A program made the position numbers and the translations under genes. Of a DNA stretch of 64,000 bases, positions 12,201 through 27,700 are shown in pieces. The stretch lies in the NCBI RefSeq assembly GCF_020184175.1, contig NC_065532.1:3596001-3660000 (forward strand). The letters run 5' to 3'. How positions within the stretch are numbered: position 1 is the stretch's first letter; each line of letters starts with the position of its first letter. The notes under the pieces are model-generated. The model was not told the origin of the DNA, ran no database searches, and saw only the letters and a list, made by a program, of their open reading frames with translations. Source of the DNA: Aphis gossypii (Eukaryota; Arthropoda; Insecta; Hemiptera; Aphididae).

Positions 12201-15200
12201 AAAAATATTACTTAATATAAATAATAAAATTCAAAATTTTTAAACTATTTAAAATTTAAAATTTGTATGCTACTAGTATACGTACTACTGTACGTAAATA
12301 TTGACTTATAGAAGTTAATAACTATCAAATACGATATAAATAATTAGTATAATATTTGATATTTTATAGAAAAATGAGTTCAACTTTTCATGATTATAAT
12401 TAAAAGAAAAAAATTACTTACAAATTATAATAGTATAAATAAATTATAGAGGCTCAAAATCGTTTTTCATGTGTAATTATTTGACGATAAATTTGAATTT
12501 AACACATCCAATGCTTTAGTAATCAACAAGAAATACTTTAAATCTATATTACCTACGCAATAGAGCAAATTATTCAAGCTGTTATAAATCAAAACAATAT
12601 TCAACAAGTATGTTTAAAATTAATTTGAATAGTAACGATAGATTTTTTAGAAATTGTTGAGAATATTTTTGAATGATTGCTTTAATCTATCGATTAAAAC
12701 AGTGATAACAAATGGGTATATATTAATTTTGTTAGTTTATTATTCAAGCACCATATTATACTGTAAGAGAGTAAAACGTGTTAAAGATGAACATTTTAAT
12801 CACTAAGCAGTAAGCACAAAACACTTGTAAGTTGTATACAATTCTTTGATTAATTTATATGGTACATAATATAAATACCTCTAAATAAGAATTATTCCTA
12901 TTTCTTGATCTATTACTTTAAATAAATGCATAATAACAATGAATTCAAACATTACCTACTGTATTCACCAGATTTTCAGATTATGATATTATCGGTCATT
13001 TTAACGAAACTGTAATCAGAACACTATAAATCAAACTCGTGTTTTTTTTAATTTTAATTTTTTTTTTTTTTGTCATGAGATGACAACTGTTATCATAACT
13101 GAGTTGAAAATTTAAAATGTTTCCTATTTTTATTTAGAAATGATATCTATTTAAAAAATGTATTTAATGTCGGCTAGTTGCTATTGTATTTCTATAAATG
13201 TGAAAACAATTTTGGTTTTATCAATATAATTCTGTAGGTATGTGCAATAGTTTCTTACCGTATTTGTTTACGTCAATAACTATTTTTAAATTTATATTTG
13301 TTAGATTATTAGTTTATTACCGTAAGAAAAATATAGGTAATTTTTAGTATGTTAAGTTAAGTGAAACCAAATCAAATAAAATTTATTGTTTGTTTAAGTG
13401 TTTATAAAATTATGAGATAATTCATACAAATATTTAAAAGTTAAATTACTATTTCTGTTGAGTATACAAACATATATTATGTAGTTAAACTATATTTTTT
13501 GTACTATACATTGTGGTTTAAAATATACACAAGAAACTAAAAAGTAAAAGAAAATATTAATAGATAATCTGATTTTTCGGGCCATACATAGTTTACATTA
13601 TATACATAATAATATCTACATACGTATCTATTAGATATGTAATGACCTTGTTTAAAAATTCCACTCGTGCATGTTCAAAAAAATATAGATGATGCATTTT
13701 TGAATGATATTGATAAAAAACACTATTAGAGACACAACAAATTATAATTTTGAATACTCGAATATTTTTATAATTTTATCAATAAGGTCTTAAAAGGTTA
13801 AGAAGATTGTTATCACACAATTATAATTACTGATAAATAACTATTTGTCTGAAAATCATGTACTTGTTAATATTATTTTTTAAACCAATTACATATTGTA
13901 TAGCTTAAATTGATAAAAATATTACAATTTACCAGATATTGACATTAATTCTTGGAAATTAACAATTTTAGAAAATTAGATACACAAATTATAAGCATGC
14001 CTATTATTTTTCAATTCATTAAATAGTTATCAATCAGTTGTTTTTATAATATTAAAGTCCATAGAACAATTAAAAAATACAAAATAACTAAAATCGCTAT
14101 TGTTTAAAATAATTGGGTTTAAATATAACTTTTTTATTGCATTATAGTAATACTTAATCACTATTTTCCAAAATATATATTTTTTTAAATAAGTACCATC
14201 CATACTAGTATATATACACCCAATTTATTCTTTGTCCTATTACAAATTTACATGTCGCCATGTCAGTATATAAATAAATTTAAATAATACTAATGCAAGT
14301 GTAATGTGTATTATGTTGATGTGTAAAGAAAAATAATATAGAATATAGAATATAATATACTATATGCAAAATGCTTTATAAATAAATTCAATATCAAAGT
14401 TCAACACTTTTATGATATTTTACGATAGGTATCTAAAATTTAAAACTTAAAACTGATAAAACTGAAATTGAACTATACCTATGGAAATTTCAAGATAAAA
14501 AGCAAAAGAAAAGTCATTTTTAAACACGAAACGAGATATTGGTCAACTGAAATTGACTTCTAGGATTGTCCACAAAAAAATAAAAAGTCGATTCTGTTTA
14601 TGAGTTTCTACTCACCTTAACGAAAATGTTTTCTGGTCCGTACAACTGAATTTTTGCACAGCATTCAAAATAAATAGTTCAGTTCCAAGGACCATAAAAA
14701 AACCCCCAAATGGTTTTTGATCAAAAGTTTAGTAGGATCTTGAAACCAATTTTTTTTTTTTAATAAAAGTAAACTATTTATCTCAAACCATTAAAACAGT
14801 TGTTCTAAGTATATAATATACTATCAATAAATAATGTTAAATAAATTTTATAAATTACAAAAATATTCAGTTTATTTTTAAGTAGATTTAAAAGCTAAAA
14901 ATTAACTTAATTATAATCTAATGTACCTATATAAAAAAAATTAAATAAAAGGTATTCTCTATAGCACTGAATGTTTTAAAGATTCAATACCAGGACTTAT
15001 ATTATTTAAGTGAATTAAGGTCGGTTAAGATTGAAGTTTTAACAGCTTAAAGTGTATTTCCTACAAATAGCTATCCTTAATTAAGGTTTTTTATAGTATT
15101 TTTGAAAAATGTCTGTAGACTATAAAGCTTATCTGTAAAAGCTGTAATGAATGTGTATATTGAATTAAGCGGCACTTGGTAGAAACTCATGTTGGTGCAA

Positions 15201-17640
15201 TCTCTTATCATGATTTACAAATCTTTGAGAGGCTTGTCCCTAATCCCTCCAATTTCTTACCAATATTTTACTCGCATTGCTGCATGATAAGTAAAAAATG
15301 TAGATTTTATTTAATTAAAATTCCATACTCCATAATCGTTATGAATCTTTAAATAATTACTATACAGGAATCAGGACCAATACGAATGAGTAAGTACTTA
15401 TTTTAATTAAACTTATTTAGGCATTATAGGTATCTATTGCATATACCAAATAGAAAAAATATAATTAATAGATATTAAATATTAATATACTTACTATAAT
15501 ATAAAATAATAATGATTTATTATTGCTATTTTAGGTATTGGAAAACCATATAGTCCAAATATGATAACCGCCTATTATTTTATCATCATTACGAAAATTA
15601 AGTAAAATTAAAAAAAATTAAGTATAATCTTGTCGTTATTTTTATAAACTATTGAAGTGGTCTATGATTTAATATGCTCATTACTTAAACCACAGTTTAT
15701 GAACTGTGTTACCTATGAAATATAATATTTCAGACTATTGTCTGTGGGTGAAAAATGATACTCTTGCCCTCACAAAAAAATTACCGTAGGTGTAAGTGCA
15801 CCCTTATGTACCCTTTACCCACCACTAAATTCCGCTACTGAAATGTAGAATATCATTTTTTTAAATTTTATATTATCAATAGTGATTTTCAATAAAAAAT
15901 AAAAACATCAAACTAAAATATTATACTACCTATATTTAATTTTTTTCCTAATCTAACACGATAAAAATTAATTTTATTAATAAATAATAACAACCGTAAT
16001 CTTGACGAAAATGAATGAATTTAAAATAATTATTTATTGATATTAAGAACGTTAGATGAACTAAACCGTCATTTTTCGAATGATGAAATATTTTTTCACC
16101 ATGGTATTGATCTTCTACCTGCGAATTATTTTTTAGATTTTAAGATTCACATTGCGTGCTAACAATTAAAATTAGTATATTTTTCGAGTTATTTTATCCA
16201 AAATATTTTATCAGGATGGAATATAGATTCGCTGACGACAATAATTAAACTTTATAGTGACAATATAATTAGGTACTGATTTCACTGCAATATTAATTTT
16301 TATTTATTAGTTATTACTTATAATAAAATAAAACAACTAACTTACTTTGTCATATCTTATTCTGTTTTTTGTATGGCAGTATTAAAAGTGTTTGCCGATT
16401 ATATAACACCAATCAAATCATCGAAAAATACGTACTAAACTTACATCAGTATCTAAACTATCAATACTAGACTGATGATTTTCTGATATAATTTCTGACT
16501 ACATCACAAAAATCGATGAAATTTAATTTAACTTATTCTTGGAGTAGATGAATGGTTCTCTGGTGGAAGATTTCATCAAATCAAAGGCAAAATATAAGTT
16601 GCGGCATTTTTCTTCCTTATTTCTCAAGACACAATCAACGATAATTTTCATTATGAAATAATCAATTTTGAAGAAGATAGGCACACAAAAGATATCAAGT
16701 ACCTACTGCGATCTTAAATAAAAGTGTGGGTTTGTGGTATTTTCACTATTCTTAAATTCGTGTATAACTACATACATCACACCTGTCACTTGAATAAAGT
16801 GCTATTTGTTTTATAAAAATTATAGATGTTCAATGTTCATTGTTCAATGACTATTAATTAATAATCGGTGTGCTGAATATACTGTGAATGTAAAATATCT
16901 TGTGAACGTTATTAGCCATTTTTTGATTAAATATTGAATTTTTTTAATTTGATATCATACAAATGTATAACATAACTTACTATAATGTTATGTTTTTAGT
17001 TTTTATCTGGTTCTAGTAATAATAATTAATAATACAAATCATTAGATGTATATTTGAAAATAAAATTTAATATTGTTCATTTATTCACTATTTAAGTATT
17101 ACGTGTGTTATTGATTTATTATATTTTATATTATTTCAATTTTTCTAATTTTAAGTATTATGAAAATACATTTATAAAAATGTTTGTAAATTAAATTTTA
17201 ATTAAAAATTGTATATAGAACGATTAGTTTACTATTGATAAGCAAATAAAATGTAGGAATGCAAAGAAGTTTATCTAAATAATAACCAAAACAATACGAC
17301 ATTACCCTACTTTTTGTTCGTTCGTATTAAAATCTTAAACATAGTTATAACAACTCGTCCAAAATTTAAAGTTTATAAATTAATATTAAAAACAAAATAA
17401 ATTTTTTGCAAAACTTTAAAATACATATTTTATAAAATAAAAAAAATATACGTGCCTATTTCCAAATGTTTAAAGTGTAGACTCTTGAAGTTAAAAATAT
17501 TAAATAATATCTAATATAATGTAGAAAATTATGTAGTACCTATTATATAATAGTATTAGGTATTCAACAAATTAATTTAATAATCAATAATTTAAAATTT
17601 TAATAATAATAGTACGCTCATGCTCACTATTTTTTTTATA
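9271..17640. other. AT-rich non-coding block
   Basis: No reading frame with coding character, splice pattern or known domain was found. The block holds homopolymer tracts, a short TTAACCTAACCTAACC (about 10957-10972), an imperfect hairpin (14635-14693) and a repeat-like C-rich stretch near 15760-15840. It probably includes the promoter and first exon of UGT copy B, which I could not place. Confidence 0.5.
14635..14693. repeat. Short imperfect inverted repeat (hairpin)
   Basis: Arms GGTCCGTACAACTGAA (14635-14650) and TTCAGTTCCAAGGACC (14678-14693) pair at 13 of 16 positions around a 27-nt loop. It could be a decayed MITE or a small hairpin RNA. Confidence 0.3.
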
Positions 17641-17879
17641 ATATTATGTTCGTGTTCATAAAAAAAGAAGGTCCCAGAAAGGCTGTCTTACTAGTTACTA
17701 TACCTTCATGTTATGTATAAAATTTCAACACGGAAATACTTAAATACCGACTAATTTTTTATGTCAACATTGTGGGCAACTCTAGTGGCTGCAAAAAAAT
17801 TTAGGCGTTTTGGCGATATTATTCAAAAAGTACGTTGGCAGATTAGAGAGTATAATGAAGTTTTAAAGTCAAACATTTT

Positions 17880-18480
17880 CTGCGGCGTCGTGATTTCACG
17901 AGCACGCGTCATATTATCATAACTTACACGGTTTCCCTTCCCGAAACGCGACTATATGTGTAGTCACTATAGAGTATAGTGAACTCCGCACGTTATACAC
18001 ATTATATTATTATTATATCCATTGTGTTATTAGCGGAAGTTTCGCAGCCACCCGGAAAGCCACGCGTGGTGTCGACGATGGTGTTTAATTGCTCAGAGTC
18101 ACGACACGCGTGGTAAGCCCCCCCCCCCCCCAAGAAGCACACCTCTCTCGGTGCTTCTTCTCTCCCGGCCGAAAACCATAACCCCGTGATACGTCACTCC
18201 TCTGCCCGATGTCGCTCATCGCCGCCATAAATATCCGTCGTATGCGTTCCCTCCGCACTGTTCCGACTACTTCTATCGCCCCGCCAACCACTCGTCATCC
18301 CATTGTTAGCGAACGTACGATCCGAATCGAGAAAGTTTATAAACTCGATCCGTACACAATATTCCGTAGTCATGGTTGTACGCGCCCGACGATCAGCTAC
18401 TCTAGTGCCGATAATGATATGTTAAATTGATCGTTGATTGAATCAAATCGAATCCATAATGATGGCGTCTCGCGTGTCAT
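17880..18480. promoter_or_regulatory. CpG-rich island, probable promoter region
   Basis: This ~600-bp block is clearly richer in G+C and CpG than its surroundings. It holds two CACGCGTGG motifs (18061-18069 and 18105-18113), the first being a full CCACGCGTGG palindrome from 18060, and CGGAAG (ETS-like) near 18034. A possible plus-strand donor GTG|GTAAGC is at 18113. A perfect 9-bp hairpin lies at 18132-18159. Short open frames cross the island on both strands, but none resembles a known protein. The gene it would serve is not identified. Confidence 0.4.
18132..18159. repeat. Perfect 9-bp stem hairpin in the CpG island
   Basis: AAGAAGCAC (18132-18140) and GTGCTTCTT (18151-18159) are exact reverse complements around a 10-nt loop. 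A C-tract precedes it. Confidence 0.6.
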
Positions 18481-18759
18481 CGCCTGCCGTATGTACCTAT
18501 AATATTATGCGATTCATACTTATTATTGATAAGGTGAAATTTTGAACTTTCTGTATGCGCCGTATTATTATGGATAATAATATATGGGTTAGGTTAAACT
18601 GTAATTATTATAAATGCAGTCCCGTGGGAATGAAACGCGACTGCGAACGTTTTACCTTTTTTGTAAGACGATTTCGAACAAATCCGGCTTGTCTTTTAGC
18701 CGAAAAACGAACGATCGCGATTATTTTTTTCTTTTTTTTTTTCAGGTGACGTTGCCAAA

Positions 18760-21700
18760 TTTAAAAAGGTATTGTATTGTATTTTTTTTTTCAAACAAGA
18801 CCTCGCAAACTACGTCGTAGTCACTAACTTATGTTCCGTCTATTAGTATAAGGACCAAAGAGAGATAAATAGAGATAACTAATAAACAAATATATCTTTT
18901 ATTTTTAATTTTTAAAAAGTTCGAGGGATCCAGATCCCGTGCCCCCCCCCGGATACGTGCCAGATTATAATACCTTTAATTTATGTCAACATAAGAAATT
19001 TGGGGAATAGGTAAGGTTGATAGTTAGTAAATCACACGAAAAAAAACTGATTTGACTTTTTTACCGATTTACCAAATTTTATACCAATAAAATTATCAAA
19101 ATCGTATGATCCGCAAATGGTAATATCCACGTATATAATCGTAGGTTAATAATGATACTGTATGCTCGCGCACCTGACCTAATAGCATTAAATTAAATTA
19201 TAAGTAGATATCATATTATATATATACATACACGAATCGACTGATGTGCTCCGCGTACAGCAATCATCGTTAATAGCTTTGTAGTGTTATACGCCTATAA
19301 CGGATCGAATGTGCACTGGTACAATGAACGCATAGGTACATCCAATTGCTAAATTATAGATGAAATGAAACGTTCAGTATGCTATACTGTCACCACTCGT
19401 CGCTGTCGACTGACGGCTTAAATTACGTAGTACAATTAATGTAAATAATAATTTAATAATATAAACTCGGCAGTATAATGATATCAAATAACCCAGTCCG
19501 GCCCCGTGCACACCATTTGGCACTCGACAAATATAATATACACTCAACTCGTAGTTGATCGACTGATTTAAACGCATAAAAAACACAACCTGCAGACTGT
19601 ATACGTGCACACACATTATTGTTATTGCCACTATTTGTTATGTTTATGAACAATATCGAAAACGATAATCCTATTTCCGTACGGTTACCCCTGAGATATT
19701 TTGGATAGAGTAAACAATCCCGGCGCCCACACACTATAACAGTATAATATTATCGTGTTGAGCTACCCGTAAAAAATATGTTCGTACGACGGGGTCACCT
19801 ATAGAAACTGAAAACGCGTATCTATGTGGATGTGTAAACCGTATACTATGACAGTTACCACTTATCCACAATCTCTGTTTTTCATATCATTGTAGTTGCT
19901 GGTTTCTTCTTAGACTTCCGATCGCTCATGAAAATGAACCGTACATAGTAATATATTATTATGTATACGATTCAAATTAAACAACTGACCTCTTTCTAAT
20001 ATAATTCCGAATTTTCATTAGAAATATCTTACACGATACAATCAAATCGCGAATACGTCAAATAGTTGTCGAGTGGAATTAAATGAATCATTTCTAAGAG
20101 TTTTTTTTATTGAAAATATTTTTTAGTGTTTTTTAATTCCAAATAATCAAATCCTGACATACGTCTGGCGTGAAGATGCTTGATCAAACTCTGTAAAATC
20201 AGTGATTAAAATATATTTATATATCTAGTGTTTTTGAACTTTACATTTCCTCGTTATATTCAGGAATGTGTTATCTACGTCGTGGTATCTTGGTATAATG
20301 TTATATAGAATATCAAAGCACATAACTCTGTGTAGTGTTTAAGAGAATACCAACACCCAAATATATTGTCTCCGCCTTAAAATCGTATAATATAGCAAAT
20401 GTTTGTTCAACTGTCGCGTTTTAATGTTGTTAGTTTTAATATTAGAGTGAATTATAACCTATTATTAAAGTAAAATATTATATCTATGTGTTTCCTCATC
20501 AAGTTTTTACTATATAATATTTTTAATTTTCAAGCGAGTTATGTTTAAGTAAAAAATTAACATTGCTAATCCGATTGAACCAATAGAACCGTATAACTGC
20601 ACAATAATGGATACAATTACACTTGTGTGATATGCATAACACCCCTCCCCGCCAAAACTACAGAGACGATGCGTAAGTAAAAAACGGTCGCAGCGCAACT
20701 AAACAGTTGACGCGATACAATGGACCCGCAAATGCGTAAATGCTTAATACAAACAATGACCTAGATTGGTATCCAAACCTTTATATTTTAGGAGTTTTGT
20801 AGGTAACAATTATAATATAGTCACTGGGGACATTATATTAGCTTATTCGAGGACACAGTCATAAATATAAATGAATTACGATATATCATAAGTATAATTA
20901 AACATGTATTTCCTTTCTTGAGCTAGGCTTTTCCCAAAGTATTAAAATCTTGGGTCACTCAAGGTCACTCGTCATCACTATAAAGGTACATAAAACGTAA
21001 ACTAAATTAATTTTTAAACTATAAATGGAACTGTGTGTAATTGTTGAGTTGCAAGCTAATAATAAGCAAAACGTTTTTCCATTAATCGTTTCGGAAACTA
21101 TTCAATACTGCTAAATTTTTGTGAACTTTTTCTATTTTGAGCTGATTGTTTTTTGTTATATTCCCAGGAACAAGAACATTGACGCGCTATGCAAAATCGA
21201 TTTACATCATCACTTTTTTAAATTTTCATTAAAATGTTATTATTGATAGTGCTTTATTATGTACTTTATACATGTGACGTATCTATGTATGTATTTATAT
21301 TATTGATCAAATAAATTGCACTGTTCTTAAGTTATGACATAATGTCATAATCATAGGCGGAAATCGAAAAGAGAGCTTGAGGGGACTAAGCCCCCCAGAA
21401 ATTTAAGGTACAGCTGCTCTAGTACAGTAGTAGTGCATATAGATGTAATGAGCATATATTGCTCAGCCCATCCAGTAATTTCATCAAATTTCCACTTATG
21501 GTGATAGCAATATATTATTTAATACTAAATCTATTAGTTATAAGTTACCTTTTAATATTAATTTAACATAAAATTAAATAGATAGCTTATAATCACTGAT
21601 AAATAATGTGATTGTATAAATTTAGATTCCGATTAGCCCGTGCATTAAAATACACATTAACTGATTTACAAAGGTAGACAACGGCAACTAAAAACAACTT

Positions 21701-24700
21701 TTTAATTCTGAATTTTGACTTAACGCTTTCTTACATACAAAAACAAATGTCCAAGGCAACGTATCCAATCCGTTGCAAACAGATTACCCCATCTGGGATC
21801 GATTTTCATTTAAGTTGGCTAATAACTACACTCATACTCATCTTTAAACTTGTTATTTTTTTTACGTTTAAAAAAATACCAGACAAGCACCGGGGCGTTG
21901 TCCGCAATTCGCCAAAGATGGATTGCCTATACGTGACGTGCTACTTGCACACAAAACGAATTGCACTTATACCGAAAAACACTAGCACCGTATCTAATCT
22001 GCAGTCGCAACTGAATTGCAAAAACAAGCATCGATATCATTTGAGATGATTGATAACTAGGAACTCAAAGTCAACTGTCAACTTTACACTTTTGTATTTA
22101 CAAAACACACTAAATAAATGAAAGGATACCGTATCCTAAACCGGTGAAAACTGCCAACTAAACACTAAGTTTTCTACAAATTTTCCATACTCAAAAATAT
22201 ATGCTACGTAGATATTTATCTAACCGCCAAATCATTTATACTAACATTAAAAAATTTAATTTTCCCGTTTGTCGAAGTTGTGATATTATTTTTTCTCATA
22301 TAAAAAATATAACTACAATGAAACGCAGTGTTCAAGGTCTCGTCAGTCGTCACTACCTATGAGTACATAATTCAGCTATAATTTACTCGCGATAACTGTT
22401 AATTATATATTTTACACTCAACTACTCAAGCTATTATAGGCAAAACGAGTTATCTATCAAAAATTCAAACTGAATTAGTAATACTGAAAAAAAACCCAAG
22501 CGAAATGTTTTTAAGAATACTTCTTACGTTATAATATGTACCTATAAAACATAAAAGCCTTTAATAATAATATTATACAACAATGCATAAAGAAAACTGT
22601 ATACTTATACTGTATTTTTTTGCACAATGTCAAATCATATTATAGTGAATAAAAGATTTAAATATAAATGCTCTGGTTCCAAGAAAAAAATAAATATTAT
22701 TATATTGAAATTAAATTTGATTTAAGAAACTTGAAAACTTTATTGTAAAATGAGTTGAACGATAATAATATATAGTCTTATCAAAACAAATTTAACTAGT
22801 TGTATTAAATTTTCTATTTTATGAAATGACTTTTTTTTATTTCTACCTTAAACTATTTCAGTATAATAAAGCAAAGTATATGATCAATTAATACTAATTG
22901 TTTACACACGATTTTTGATCAATATTTTATTTTTTTAAATCAATTCAATTTTTTTAAATTTATTTTTATTTATGATCAAAAAATATTTTACGATAGATAA
23001 CGAGTTTAAATTATTATAAAAATCATGATTTTTTTTTATTCTTTACTAAATGCATACCTATATTATGTATATACTTGTGCCTTGGCATTAATTCTTATCC
23101 TTGGTTTAGATACTTGTAATGATCTATTGGAAGAAGTACTAGACTAATATTCTACCTATTTTAATTAGTTCGAAGAATACTACATCGGCAAAAAAAATTA
23201 CAGCCACGCTGAATGAAAAACTACAGGTTTTTCTCCGAAATATTTCATCTTTCCAATCGAGTTAAAGAAAGTGAAGAACGAACTAATAAACATCGTGGAA
23301 GCTTCAAACCGAATGGAAGTCTCAATTTATAAATAAACTTCTTACTTACTATTTGGCCATTCATTTAAAGTATTTTATTCAATTAAGATGAAATATTTTT
23401 TTTAATGAACATTAATTTAGTGATTGAAAATAACCTTCCGAAAAATTTTGAAAAAAAATACAGAATACAACGAACACAAATAAACCGTTATTAAAAATAA
23501 CAAATTACTAAGAAAAATGAAAACCAACTGGTAATAATCTTCCAGCAAGGAATATTATATAATATTTTATATCTTATAATAAATATACATTTACCTTTAA
23601 ATTTCCCCCCCCCCAAAAAAAAAAAAATTCGTTTTATTCATATCATAACCTTTACTGGGTTATATATTATATATTATGAGTTTTGATGATTTGGTTATTT
23701 GTGATAAAATATTTATGTGCAATTTTTTGATCTTTATAATTGAAGTATAAATTTTAACTCACAAGCAAAATTAAAAAGACCTCATTATTTTTAATATAAA
23801 TATTAAATAAAGTATGTAAATCATATGTAATGTACACTGTACGCCAAATATTTAAATATATGAATAGTATTGGTGTTTACGTAATATATTATGTTTTTTT
23901 GTAAAATAAAATTTAATGAAATCTCGTATTTACAATGAAAAGGTTAATTCAACGACGTTTATTATTCTCACGCAATTTCATAAAAGTGGCATATCAATAT
24001 TAAACAATGAGTATAGTGTACGTAAGGTAAAATATTAAATCCAGTACCTAACCAAAAACATTATATGGAAACTTTTATTATACCTTATGACAAAGGAATA
24101 ACTTACGAGTTTAATACCATTACAGTTAATTTACTGACAGCCAATAAAGACACAAAATGTAAAGTATTAACACACGCAATGCGTATTTGATATTGTTCTT
24201 GTTCTTACCTCGAAATAATAATATAAATCAATATTGTGCGGTGTTGTTTGTAGTTAAATCATATTTTTATATCTTTAAGGAAAAACTAAAACCTTATGTA
24301 GTAACATTTTCAAATCGTTTAATTAATCTCTTATTTAAAACCAGGAATTATTGTTTACAATAAATGAGACGTAAGGACGTTTATTACCTCTACTATTTTA
24401 TTGCATAGACTGGAAAATCACTCCATCATTTTATTATTTTATTTTTAATTACAGCTTTAATTTAAGACCATTTTATTATTTCTAACTTGACTATCAATCG
24501 TTTCAGTCGATATTTGAAATTCTATCGTATGCGTAACTGCGTAAGTCATTAAGTGGCAATAAGTTTATAAACTTATATACTGTATAACGTATAATATATA
24601 TAAAAGACATATATTATGTTATAGGAGTTTGCATAATCCTCAACTCAACATTGACAGAACGGTGAAATATTTGATAGAAATGTTAAGTATTCGTTTTTGT

Positions 24701-27700
24701 GTCCTTAATGAACAATATTCTGTGTCCTGATTGAATGCAAAAAAAACTTAACTATATATACTCGTATACCTATATATTATAACGTCTGAAATCGGAGACG
24801 TAACTTTAATGATCGCTACTTCTTAGCCATCAAAAGAAATACCAACCGATGTCGTTATACGTACTTTTTTTATACATACACATTACACATTGAAACTTGT
24901 GACTTAGTCTTTGACACGTGATAAAATTGCACACCCGACAAGGAAAATACATTTTCGAGAGTATATTTTTTATTTTTTTTATTTATCAAGCGAAATGGTT
25001 GTTAACCAACTTGCGTCTGTGCGGCCGTTAAAAAAAATTCTACCCCCGCACTTTGGGTAATGTAAAACGAAATTGTTATAGTGGTTTTTTCCCTTTTTTT
25101 ATTCAAATAGATTTTCGACTGTAAAAAAAACAACAGTAGCATTGAAACGTTTGATACAGAATATTATGTCAATCAATCTCCATTTTTTCTCTTTTTAGAG
25201 TATACAATAAATCAATAATATCCATGGTAAGCAGCGCATGTTATACTGAATTAGCAACACATTTAAACCAAAAATTACGTTTTAGTGAGGACATTTTGAG
25301 ACTATACTTGCATAATATACAAATTATTACGTTGTAAAATAAGAAATATTGCTTACGTTTATTCACGTCTAATTCATTAATATTTTTGTTTTATTATTTT
25401 AAATCATATCGGGTAATCAAAATCCTTATTATGGAAGCTTTATTTTGTAATTCCAACTAATTAATATTATTGTTATATTATTAATTATTATAATGATTGT
25501 GTTTTAATTTTCGTGCAATTTATTTTTAAAAAATTAAACTATTAAAAATTCTCGAACGATTCTATAAAACTGGTGCTGAAAAACATCTGTCTCTAATATA
25601 AACATAATTATTGTTCATGCACCTCCCCTTCATTTCTTTCGATTACGTAAATCAAGTCTTGTGCACAACTTTTACTTATGCATAATATTGTTAATACAAT
25701 GGAAGCTCGATAACTCGAATGTTTGTAAGCCGAAGTCATTTAAGTTTATTTATGGCTTATAACTCGATTTATTCGACATACATTACTAAAAATTACTAAA
25801 ATATGTAACTTAATACGTATACATTAAATGGTTTACTATAAAAATAACGTAGATATTATATAATATGTGTATATGCTCGTACATAAATAACGATTGTTGT
25901 TAGAAGTTAGACCAATAGATATTATTAGATAGTGTACAGATATTAAGTAAACATGTTCATGAACAATCAGATATTCCGGAATAGATTTTTTCTGAGCTCA
26001 CTATGTGATTGAAAACTGTGTAGATATATAGGTCCTAGTCGAAAAATAAAAACAATAAAAAATTACCGATTTTTTTTTTTTTTTAATAGTTCTTCCTTAA
26101 ATAAATAGCTTTATACTTCTACTACTACTATAGTAGTTATTACTATACATTACTATAGATATAGAATATTTTTTTTTAATACAGAAACTCTTGTATTGTA
26201 AAATAAAATATTTTCTACAATTCTATTTTTTTTTTTTTTGTCTCCAACTAACTCGTTTAATAGAGGTTTAGCTATTATATTTTTAATAAAATAAAAACTT
26301 TTTTTTTATTAACTGTCATGTTTTTAAATTTAAATTGTATGTACGGCCATAACATGTGGATGGAAATATTCGTCAGGCGTTATAATTTGTTTTCGTTACA
26401 GAACGTGCATAAAATAAAAATAATTTATAATAATTTATAACTATAATTATTATCCACAATAAATGTTGGTTACTATATGTAATGGCTCGTTTCGTGTCAT
26501 TAATGCATACGCTTAAGTGTTTTCTTAAACCGTTCTAGAGTACACGTATATTTAATCACCTCTACCCCCTTCCAACACATTATAATTAATGTGGGGATTC
26601 CTAGCTCTTGATGTACACAGACATCCGCATAGACGGTTTTCTGTTATTTAAACAAAAACATTAAAGTAGAATTGTAGAAAAGCCATTATACATACACATA
26701 ATACATTATACACTGATAAACAGGGGCAAACAAATTGCTGTAATTTTAAATTATGCATTAGGTAGAGATATACTGATGGTGTTTTAAACATTTCTTAAAG
26801 TAAGATATGATAAGATACCGATGCTGTTGTCTATAATACAATAAATCAAAACCCCTACAACAATTTTTTATTTATTGATACTCTTTAATGGTAATAAATC
26901 GAAGAAAAAAATTTCTTAAAGTTCTTTAAACTCTGAAACTTTGTGAAAACAGTCAATAATACCAAAAGTCACACATCCAATAATTTTGAAACTATACTTT
27001 CACAAACTTCGATGTTGTAGTAAATCGTTCGTTCCATTTGACCACACATTTCAACGCCTTTCACCTATAACAATGAATATATTTTATTTATTTTTTTAAC
27101 TTTATTTTAAAACAAATGATCTATAACTTAAATGTACAATAATCATGTATGTTGATAAATATATATTAATTTCGTCATGCAACGCGTAAAAAAAAGAAGC
27201 CAACCAATAGCGACATTTTTAACAAAAAATATTAACTGTATTAATAAATACGAAGATGTTTAAATCACGTATATCTCGTTTTCTGATGCTTTTGGACACC
27301 ATAAATCGTAAATATAAATAAATAAATAAACGCATTAGGTATATGTTACATAACGTATTATACAGAATATTTAAACAAGCGTACTAAACTACTAAACCCT
27401 TTTTATTCGCTTCAACAATGCAGTTTTCCAAAATCTGATTTTCGATATTTTAACAAACATACTGTAAGGCCATATTTTCAAATCCTTCAGATATTTTGCA
27501 CTTCTTACTTAAAGGGTATACTGTGAAAATAAAATTTTCTGTACTTTACCTTTTACCATTTCAAGTTATAGCCATTCACCTATCAGAAACTAACCTCGAA
27601 GTTGAATATCTAGGGTATTTTTCACACATCATTATAAAACCATATACATTCATCGCTACTCTTCTCAGAACTTTTATACTTTTATGCATAGAATACTATT

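Noticed and set aside
17251..17275. miR-1-like string AGGAATGCAAAGAAGTTT
   Set aside because: Differs from the conserved miR-1 sequence inside and around the seed, and no hairpin partner is evident.
21747..22049. 100-codon open frame
   Set aside because: No domain, signal or splice support; composition fits chance in a CpG-richer patch.
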